A stretch of DNA of 6,421 bases from DAIRDK01 sp035403225 (GTDB taxonomy: Bacteria > Bacteroidota > Bacteroidia > Bacteroidales > FEN-979). Below the pieces are notes generated by a model. The model ran no database searches. It was not told the DNA's origin and saw only the letters and a list, made by a program, of their open reading frames with translations. Location of the stretch: positions 1 to 6,421 of the forward strand of contig DAONET010000059.1 in assembly GCA_035403225.1 (NCBI GenBank). The letters run 5' to 3'. Positions 1-5,479 of the stretch are shown here, in pieces; position 1 is the stretch's first letter; each line of letters begins with the position of its first letter. The translations under genes were made by a program, and so were the position numbers.

Positions 1-294
1 CTGGGCGACGGAAAATGGAATATCCTGAAGCTTATTGAGGAGAAGGGCTCCCTGAAAGCCGCCTGCGATGAAATGGGCTATACCTATCGCCGTACCTGGG
101 GCAACCTGGAGAAGATCGAAAAGATGCTTGGTTTCCCGCTCCTTGAAAAACACCGGGGAGGAAGTGAAAAGGGAAGCACCACCCTGACCCCGGAGGGGAA
201 ACGGCTTGTGCGTGCCTTCGACCGGTTCCACCGGCATGTTGATGAAACCATTGAAAAGGGATTTCAGGAATTCAGGGACGAATTATCAAAATAG
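1..294 (+). CDS. ModE-like winged helix-turn-helix DNA-binding protein, 5' partial
   Basis: This is the last 97 codons of a gene whose start lies upstream of the window. The visible protein matches the N-terminal DNA-binding domain of ModE, the molybdate-responsive repressor. It has a helix-turn-helix with KAACDEMGYTYRRTW at visible residues 19-33, then a wing with GFPLLEKHRGGSEKG at 44-58 followed by TLTPEGKRL. The reading frame ends after a short C-terminal helix at visible residue 97. There is therefore no room for the paired Mop/TOBE domains that bind molybdate in E. coli ModE. Single-domain proteins of this type are known and often annotated as LysR-type or winged-helix regulators. It sits 11 bp before the binding-protein gene on the same strand, so it probably regulates, and is co-transcribed with, the operon. 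How it would sense metal is not visible. An internal ATG at 73 falls inside the helix-turn-helix and is not the true start. Confidence 0.88.
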   Translation: MGDGKWNILKLIEEKGSLKAACDEMGYTYRRTWGNLEKIEKMLGFPLLEKHRGGSEKGSTTLTPEGKRLVRAFDRFHRHVDETIEKGFQEFRDELSK

Positions 295-305
295 AAAATC
301 ATCTT

Positions 306-1208
306 ATGCAAAGATTCTCATATATACTCCTGCTCATATTATTCCTGATTCCGGGTACCCGGGGGCAGGCCCAGGCCACGAAAAAGGAACTTACCGGCGA
401 CCTGATCATCTTTCATGCCGGAAGCCTCTCGGTCCCTTTTAAAGAGGTAGCCGCTGCCTTCAAAAAACTCCATCCGAAAGTCAACATCCTCATGGAATCG
501 GCCGGCAGCGTGGCCTCCGCACGCAAGATCACCGACCTGAACCGCCCCTGCGACATCATGGCATCGGCTGATTACGCGGTGATCGATAAAATGCTTGTGC
601 CGAAATACGCTGATGTCAACATTAAATTCGTCACCAACGAGATGGCCATCGTGTACCACGAAAAATCCCGGATGTCCGGCCAGATCAACCAAAAGAACTG
701 GTACGACATACTTCTGAACAAGGATGTAGCCTTCGGCCGGGCCGATCCCAACGCCGACCCCTGCGGGTACCGTACGGTAATGACACTGAAGCTTGCAGAG
801 AATTATTACAAAAAACCCGGACTTACGAACCGGGTGACATCCAAGGACCAGCAGTTCATCCGTCCCAAAGAGGTTGACCTACTGGCACTGCTGGAATCCG
901 GAAACATTGATTATATCTTCCTGTATAAATCCGTCGCCATGCAACATGGTCTAAAATATCTTACCCTTCCCGATGAGATCAACCTGAAGAATCCCCGGTT
1001 TGCCCAGCAGTATAGTACAGCAGCTGTTGAGATCAACGGGGCGACGCCGGGAGAGAAGGTCACCATGCGGGGCGAACCGATGATTTACGGGGTGACGATA
1101 CTCCGGGATGCTCCAAACAAAGCCTCAGCCCAGGCTTTCCTCGAATTCCTCCTTTCTAAAAACCAGGGCATGAAGATCATGGAGAAGAACGGACAACCCG
1201 CATTATGA
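306..1208 (+). CDS. wtpA: Tungstate/molybdate ABC transporter, substrate-binding protein (WtpA / archaeal ModA type)
   Basis: This is the periplasmic binding protein that captures molybdate or tungstate for the importer encoded just downstream. Residues 1-24 form a signal peptide: MQRF, a run of hydrophobic residues, then a likely cleavage near GQAQA. There is no lipobox cysteine, so a soluble periplasmic protein is predicted. Family signatures run in order: FHAGSLSVPF (36-45), ESAGSVASARKITDL (64-78), CDIMASADY (82-90), NEMAIVYHEKS (111-121), NW (131-132), DPNADPCGYR (147-156), and IDYIFLYKSVAMQHG (201-215). These are marks of WtpA and archaeal ModA, not E. coli ModA. In archaeal homologues, acidic side chains complete a six-coordinate metal site; D151 and E189 or E197 are candidates here. 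At 300 residues it is shorter than archaeal members (about 340), partly because it stops at NGQPAL, before the usual proline-rich tail. The start has an A-rich leader and no Shine-Dalgarno. Sequence alone cannot separate molybdate from tungstate preference. Confidence 0.93.
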   Translation: MQRFSYILLLILFLIPGTRGQAQATKKELTGDLIIFHAGSLSVPFKEVAAAFKKLHPKVNILMESAGSVASARKITDLNRPCDIMASADYAVIDKMLVPKYADVNIKFVTNEMAIVYHEKSRMSGQINQKNWYDILLNKDVAFGRADPNADPCGYRTVMTLKLAENYYKKPGLTNRVTSKDQQFIRPKEVDLLALLESGNIDYIFLYKSVAMQHGLKYLTLPDEINLKNPRFAQQYSTAAVEINGATPGEKVTMRGEPMIYGVTILRDAPNKASAQAFLEFLLSKNQGMKIMEKNGQPAL

Positions 1209-2002
1209 ATAACATTACCCGCCAGCCACTGCAGCTAGCCTTCACATTGCTTGGAGGACTCATACTTCTGTTCATACTAGCTCCACTGGTGGGCATGTTT
1301 TTTGCCACCTCCCCGTCTGATCTCTTCACCACGGTTAAGGAGAAAGAGGTCACCGACAGCATCTGGCTTACCCTGTGGGTCTCCATGGCAGGCACTCTAT
1401 TCTTCGCCATCGCAGCGATCCCTCTCTCCTACCTCCTGGCCCGGAAACAATTTCCGCTTAAAAAAGTGGTGACGGGCATCATCGACCTTCCCGTCGTGAT
1501 CCCTCACTCCGCCGCTGGTATCGCGATTCTTGGCTTCGTTTCACGCGACTCCGTAGTTGGAAAAATGGGACAGGCGATCGGGCTCAACTTCGTCGGCCAT
1601 TCCGCCGGCATCGCCGTCGCCATGGCCTTTGTCAGCATCCCTTTCCTGATTAACGCCGCCCGCGACGGATTCTCAGGAGTCCCGGTACGCCTGGAAAAGG
1701 CCGCACTCTCCCTGGGAGCCTCGCCGGCACGGGTCTTTTTCACCGTCTCGCTCCCTCTCGCATGGCGGAATATCGTCTCCGGACTGATCCTCATGTTCGC
1801 CCGGGGGATGAGCGAATTCGGTGCCGTGATCGTAGTCGCCTACCACCCCATGATCACCCCGGTTCTCATCTACGAACGCTTCGGCGCCTTCGGGCTCAAA
1901 TATGCGAGACCGGTATCCGTCCTGTTCATCCTTGTCTCGCTGACGCTTTTCATAATCCTCCGCCTCCTTGCCAAAGAACGCGAAGAACGAAATCAGGAAT
2001 AG
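1205..2002 (+). CDS. wtpB: Molybdate/tungstate ABC transporter, permease (ModB/WtpB)
   Basis: This is the inner-membrane channel subunit, expected to work as a homodimer with the ATPase encoded next. The 265-residue protein has about six hydrophobic segments, near residues 12-34, 53-79, 88-112, 134-155, 186-212 and 235-257. The cytoplasmic coupling loop (EAA motif), which docks onto the ATPase, lies at 164-184: E164 and AA, G171, and the closing LP at 183-184. It is followed by ARGMSEFGAV, typical of molybdate, tungstate and sulfate permeases. DLPVVIPHSAAGIA at 94-107 is another family-typical stretch. The ATG overlaps the stop of the binding-protein gene by 4 bp (ATGA), which suggests translational coupling. 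The stop codon directly abuts the ATPase start. Its position between a WtpA-type binding protein and a TOBE-bearing ATPase supports the oxyanion assignment over sulfate. Confidence 0.94.
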   Translation: MNNITRQPLQLAFTLLGGLILLFILAPLVGMFFATSPSDLFTTVKEKEVTDSIWLTLWVSMAGTLFFAIAAIPLSYLLARKQFPLKKVVTGIIDLPVVIPHSAAGIAILGFVSRDSVVGKMGQAIGLNFVGHSAGIAVAMAFVSIPFLINAARDGFSGVPVRLEKAALSLGASPARVFFTVSLPLAWRNIVSGLILMFARGMSEFGAVIVVAYHPMITPVLIYERFGAFGLKYARPVSVLFILVSLTLFIILRLLAKEREERNQE

Positions 2003-3055
2003 ATGCTGGAGCTGCGCAACATATCCAAACGGTTTCCCGGTTTCTACCTCGACAGGATCTCCCTGATGGTGCAGGAAGGCGAATACTTCATGCTGCTTGG
2101 CGATTCCGGGGCAGGGAAGTCACTCCTGCTGGAGATCATCGCAGGGCTCACTTACCCCGACAGCGGAACGATAATCATGAATGGAGCCGACATAACCGGA
2201 AGGAAGATCCAGGATCGATCCATTGGCCTCGTATTTCAAGATTATGCCATCTTTCCTCATATGTCGATATTTGACAATATCGCCTATCCCCTGCATGGCT
2301 CAGGACTCTCCACTGTTGAACGAAAGACACGGGTAACAAGCCTTGCAGAAAAGATGGGGATTGTTCACCTGTTGCATCGGCGGCCCGGGACACTTTCCGG
2401 TGGCGAACTTCAGCGTGCGGCACTCGCCCGTACACTGGCCCAGGAACCAAAGATTCTGCTCCTCGACGAACCTCTTTCAAGCCTCGATCCCAGGCTGAGG
2501 ACAGGCCTTAGAAGTCTGCTGCGGCAGATCCACCGGGAGGGGCAGACGATCATACACGTTACCCACGATTACGAAGAAGCCCTGGCCCTCTCGGATACAG
2601 TAGCCATCATCAACAACGGAAAGATCATACAGAACGGTCCCCCCGCAGAGGTTTTCCGCCATCCGAAATCGGAGTTCGTCGCCCACTTCACCGGGATCCG
2701 GAACTTTTTCCGCGTATCGCTGGTAACAGATCATGGCGCCCTATTTGCAAAGGTGAATGAGAACCTCCGGTTCCGTATCCTTCACGAAAATCTGACCGGA
2801 ACGGGGCATATTCTCTTCCGTGGCGAAGAGGTGATCCTTTCCAATGAAGAGCTTCATTCCAGTATCACCAATACCTTCAAAGGTACCGTAAGGGAGATCG
2901 TAAACAGCCAGTCCGGACCCGAAGTGGTCATCGACATCGGTGTGGATATCTCCGCACGGATTACCCCCGAGTCGCGCTCCAATCTTGGCCTTACGGAAGA
3001 AAGCGCTATCTTTGCAGGACTCAAAGCATCGTCCATACTCTATATTCCTGACTAA
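2003..3055 (+). CDS. wtpC: Molybdate/tungstate ABC transporter, ATP-binding protein with C-terminal TOBE-like domain (ModC/WtpC)
   Basis: This cytoplasmic ATPase powers the importer. All nucleotide-binding motifs are intact: Walker A GDSGAGKS (33-40), Q-loop Q79, signature LSGGE (131-135), Walker B ILLLD with catalytic E156 (151-156), D-loop SSLD (159-162) and switch histidine H188. Walker A has D34 where many relatives have proline, a mild variation that leaves the lysine and serine in place. After the ATPase domain (to about residue 235) comes a C-terminal extension. Its last 60 residues, from about NTFKGTVREIV onward, look like a TOBE/Mop-type oxyanion-binding fold. In archaeal and bacterial ModC this region can bind oxyanion and shut transport down (trans-inhibition). 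If that holds here, it would be the only candidate cytoplasmic metal sensor visible in the operon. The length, 350 residues, is normal. The start directly follows the permease stop, and moeA begins 2 bp after its own stop. Confidence 0.94.
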   Translation: MLELRNISKRFPGFYLDRISLMVQEGEYFMLLGDSGAGKSLLLEIIAGLTYPDSGTIIMNGADITGRKIQDRSIGLVFQDYAIFPHMSIFDNIAYPLHGSGLSTVERKTRVTSLAEKMGIVHLLHRRPGTLSGGELQRAALARTLAQEPKILLLDEPLSSLDPRLRTGLRSLLRQIHREGQTIIHVTHDYEEALALSDTVAIINNGKIIQNGPPAEVFRHPKSEFVAHFTGIRNFFRVSLVTDHGALFAKVNENLRFRILHENLTGTGHILFRGEEVILSNEELHSSITNTFKGTVREIVNSQSGPEVVIDIGVDISARITPESRSNLGLTEESAIFAGLKASSILYIPD

Positions 3056-3057
3056 TC

Positions 3058-4230
3058 ATGATCCTGTTTGAAAACGCGCTGGATATAACCCTCAATAAAG
3101 CGAGGCTCATGACCTCCGAAGAGGTTGCACTCCATGAAGCCTGGGGACGGGTGCTGGCAGCAGATGTTTACGCCGACCTCGACATGCCTCCGTTTGATAA
3201 GTCGGCCGTGGATGGCTTCGCCTGCAAACTGAAGGACCTTGGAAAGACCCTGAAAATTGTCGAGACCATTCCTGCCGGTCATCTTCCCGAAAAAAAAATC
3301 TCGGAAGGAACCTGTGCACGGATCATGACCGGCGCCATGGTTCCCAAAGGGGCCGAGTGTGTTGTTATGATCGAAGATACGGAACCTGAGGGTGAGCAGT
3401 CGATCAGGATCAAAACATCAAAAACATCTTCCAATATATGTAACTATGCGGAAGATATAGTGAAAGGCACCTGCGTCCTGAAAGCCGGCACGCTACTCCA
3501 GCCGCAACACATTGCCGTGCTTGCATCCGTTGGGGCTCACCGGCCTGTTGTCTCCAAACGCCCGACAGTAGCGATCATCAGCACGGGCAATGAACTCGTT
3601 GATCCGGACATAATGCCCGGACCGGCACACATCCGGGATTCCAATTCACACCAGCTGGCGGCAGAGGTCTTGAAAGCCGGAGGCTTTGCGATCAACCTCG
3701 GGATCTCATCCGATGAGAAGGAAGAGATGCTCGGAATGATCCTCAAAGCCGCCGATCGTGCCGATGTAGTCCTGCTCTCAGGGGGCGTGTCGATGGGCGA
3801 TTTCGACTATGTCCCTTCGATCTTCAACATGGCCGGGATCACCATGCATTTTCAGAAGATAGCCATACAGCCCGGAAAACCTACGGTTTTTGGAACGAAA
3901 GGGCGGAATTACTTCTTCGGACTTCCCGGTAACCCGGTATCTTCCTTCGTTCTTTTCGAACTTCTCGTGAAACCGTTTCTGCTCAGGATGATGGGATGGC
4001 ATGGTTCATTCCCGTCAATCCGGACCTTCATGGGGAAAGACTACACACGCAGTAAATCCGTGCGCAAGACTTTTATCCCCGTCGCTTTGCGCAACGGCCT
4101 CGCGGTTCCTGTGGAATATCACGGCTCAGCACACATCAACGCCTATTCTGTTGCCGATGGGATCATCTCCATGGAGATCGGAAAAACGAAATTAAAAGAG
4201 GGAGAAGCAGTTGATGTACGACTCCTATAA
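3058..4230 (+). CDS. moeA: Molybdopterin molybdenumtransferase MoeA
   Basis: MoeA inserts molybdate into adenylylated molybdopterin, the last step common to all Mo cofactors, and acts in the cytoplasm as a dimer. The 390-residue protein has the full family layout. Motifs are PPFDKSAVDGFA (44-55, D52 equivalent to E. coli D59), RIMTGA (88-93), CVVMIEDTEP (101-110), ISTGNELV (174-181, E179 equivalent to E. coli E188), IRDSNS (192-197), SGGVSMGDFDYV (241-252), QPGKP (271-275) and GLPGNPVSS (288-296). A beta-rich C-terminal domain IV follows from about residue 315. The usual GED near the middle reads AED (131-133), with the acidic pair kept. There is no fused MogA or periplasmic-binding domain; the MogA partner is supplied by the last gene of the window. 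It starts 2 bp after the ATPase gene and its 3' end overlaps moaA by 17 bp. Confidence 0.96.
   Translation: MILFENALDITLNKARLMTSEEVALHEAWGRVLAADVYADLDMPPFDKSAVDGFACKLKDLGKTLKIVETIPAGHLPEKKISEGTCARIMTGAMVPKGAECVVMIEDTEPEGEQSIRIKTSKTSSNICNYAEDIVKGTCVLKAGTLLQPQHIAVLASVGAHRPVVSKRPTVAIISTGNELVDPDIMPGPAHIRDSNSHQLAAEVLKAGGFAINLGISSDEKEEMLGMILKAADRADVVLLSGGVSMGDFDYVPSIFNMAGITMHFQKIAIQPGKPTVFGTKGRNYFFGLPGNPVSSFVLFELLVKPFLLRMMGWHGSFPSIRTFMGKDYTRSKSVRKTFIPVALRNGLAVPVEYHGSAHINAYSVADGIISMEIGKTKLKEGEAVDVRLL
4198..4204 (+). promoter_or_regulatory. Shine-Dalgarno-like site for moaA
   Basis: GAGGGAG ends 9 bases before the ATG at 4214 and 6 bases before an in-frame TTG at 4211. It lies inside the end of moeA. 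It is the best purine-rich site near any start in the window and supports starting moaA here. Most other genes in the window have no comparable site. Whether it base-pairs with 16S rRNA in this organism is not known. Confidence 0.4.
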
Positions 4231-5014
4231 CCGGCCGATCCATTACCTGCGCATCTCGGTCACCGACCGGTGCAACCTTCGTTGTACCTATTGTATGCCG
4301 GAAGAGGGCGTCCCCCCGATAAAGCATGAAGATATCCTTCGGTATGAAGAGATCGTTGAGGTGGTGAAAGAAGCCGTAGTCCTGGGTATCGATAAGGTGC
4401 GCATCACGGGTGGAGAACCTTTGGTGCGAAAAAATATTGAAGACCTTATCGCAATGATCTCCGTAATCCCCGGAATCCGCGACTTTGGATTGACCACAAA
4501 CGGGATCCTACTGGAACAATATGCCGAAAAGCTCGCTGCTGCCGGGTTGCACAGGATCAACATCAGTCTCGACACGATGGATCCCGGCAGGTACAGGGAA
4601 ATTACCCGTGGAGGGGATATTACATCGGTATTCAAAGGCATTGCAGCAGCAAAGAAGGCAGGACTCATGCCCATCAAAATAAACTGTGTAGTGCAGAACT
4701 CCTCATCAGAAAAAGATGCAGAAGCCGTAAGGAAATTCTGCCTTGACGAGGGACTTGATGCACGGTTCATCCGGCAGATGGATCTTGAGCACGGCCGGTT
4801 CAGCGTTGTGGAAGGCGGTTCGGGAGGCTATTGCGACGGTTGCAACAGGCTTCGCCTCACCGCAAATGGGAAGATCAAACCCTGTCTTTTCGACAACCTT
4901 GAATTTGACATACGAAAACTGGGCATCCGTAATGCCTTGCTGGAAGCGATAAACCTGAAGCCACGAAGGGGAACGGGCAACAGTACCAACCACTTCAACA
5001 ATATCGGAGGATGA
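4214..5014 (+). CDS. moaA: GTP 3',8-cyclase MoaA, compact form (radical SAM)
   Basis: MoaA is the radical SAM enzyme that starts Moco synthesis by rearranging GTP to 3',8-cyclo-7,8-dihydro-GTP, the substrate of MoaC. The N-terminal cluster motif is C20-x3-C24-x2-C27, followed by TGGEP (65-69), LTTNG (93-97) and RINISLDT (114-121). The C-terminal cluster is C207-x2-C210-x13-C224 with the family CNRLRLTANGK stretch, and the protein ends in the conserved IGG tail. It has 266 residues against about 320-340 in well-known members. The shortfall falls between RFIRQMD (184-190) and YCDGC (206-210), where about 60 residues are usual and only about 15 are present. The flanking motifs are in frame, so this looks like a natural compact form and not a frameshift. 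A TTG at 4211 is also in frame, but I chose the ATG at 4214, which has a purine-rich GAGGGAG at 4198-4204. It overlaps moeA by 17 bp and moaC by 4 bp. Confidence 0.92.
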   Translation: MYDSYNRPIHYLRISVTDRCNLRCTYCMPEEGVPPIKHEDILRYEEIVEVVKEAVVLGIDKVRITGGEPLVRKNIEDLIAMISVIPGIRDFGLTTNGILLEQYAEKLAAAGLHRINISLDTMDPGRYREITRGGDITSVFKGIAAAKKAGLMPIKINCVVQNSSSEKDAEAVRKFCLDEGLDARFIRQMDLEHGRFSVVEGGSGGYCDGCNRLRLTANGKIKPCLFDNLEFDIRKLGIRNALLEAINLKPRRGTGNSTNHFNNIGG

Positions 5015-5457
5015 AAAAATTAACCCATATCAATCCGGAAGGCAGAGCCAGCATGGTGGATGTCTCCGGAAAACCGGACCAGGTGCGGACCGCCATCGCC
5101 AGGGGCCACATACTCTTGAGCTCCACAACTCTAAAACTGATCAAGGACAACCTGATCAAGAAGGGGGATGTTTTGGCCGTCGCCGAAATCGCGGGGATAC
5201 AAGGCGGGAAAAACACTTCGTCGCTCATCCCCCTCTGTCATCCGCTACGGATTGACAAGATTGATGTGAAGGCGACTCCCGACAAAACTGGGATCACCGT
5301 GGAGAGCTTTGCCAAATGCACCGGTCCGACCGGCATCGAAATGGAAGCCCTCACCGCCGTGAGTGTTGCACTGCTAACCATCTGGGATATGTGCAAGGCG
5401 GTGGATGGAAGTATGGTGATTGAGGAGGTGAGGTTGGTGGGCAAGGAGAAGAAGTGA
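5011..5457 (+). CDS. moaC: Cyclic pyranopterin monophosphate synthase MoaC
   Basis: MoaC converts the MoaA product into cyclic pyranopterin monophosphate (precursor Z) in the cytoplasm, usually as a hexamer. Key residues are all present with almost E. coli numbering: K51, H77 in LIPLCHPL (72-79), E110 and E112 in TGIEMEALTAVSVA (107-120), and D126 and K129 in DMCKAVD. The N-terminal LTHINPEGRASMVDVSGK (4-21) is standard and fixes the start at 5011, because the next ATG (5053) would cut off the LTH segment. Two departures are visible. The loop usually read as AAK is GGK (65-67), and the protein ends RLVGKEKK without the GGKSG tail many homologues carry. Length is 148 residues, slightly short at the C-terminus. 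The start overlaps the moaA stop by 4 bp (ATGA). The GGAGG just before the ATG encodes the moaA Gly-Gly tail and is too close to serve as a ribosome binding site. Confidence 0.96.
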   Translation: MKKLTHINPEGRASMVDVSGKPDQVRTAIARGHILLSSTTLKLIKDNLIKKGDVLAVAEIAGIQGGKNTSSLIPLCHPLRIDKIDVKATPDKTGITVESFAKCTGPTGIEMEALTAVSVALLTIWDMCKAVDGSMVIEEVRLVGKEKK

Positions 5458-5479
5458 TGCAAGATAATAAATTTAAGTT
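5458..5479 (+). other. Short AT-rich spacer before the fusion gene
   Basis: This is the longest gap between genes in the window, 22 bp, and it is strongly A/T rich. It contains no Shine-Dalgarno sequence. An A-rich leader of this kind is typical of translation starts in Bacteroidota, where Shine-Dalgarno pairing is little used. I see no hairpin in it. Confidence 0.5.

Noticed and set aside
1190..1215. Possible frameshift truncating the 3' end of the binding-protein gene
   Set aside because: The +1 frame ends at once (PHYE then stop) and gives no WtpA-like tail. The 4 bp ATGA overlap with the permease is a normal operon junction.
1762..2274. Plus-strand open frame of 170 codons across the permease-ATPase junction
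   Set aside because: It is out of frame with two well-supported genes, and its arginine/proline-rich translation has no family features.
4288..4770. Long open frame on the minus strand (160 codons) opposite moaA
   Set aside because: It lies entirely within the clearly identified moaA gene, has no recognisable domain, and reads like a low-complexity serine/isoleucine-rich shadow of the real frame.
5006..5010. GGAGG as a ribosome binding site for moaC
   Set aside because: It touches the ATG with no spacing and is explained by the conserved Gly-Gly end of MoaA.
5468..5475. TAAATTTA before the fusion gene, close to the Bacteroidota -7 promoter consensus TAnnTTTG
   Set aside because: It lacks the final G, has no TTG element at a suitable distance upstream, and lies only 4 bases before the start codon. 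AT-richness explains it better.
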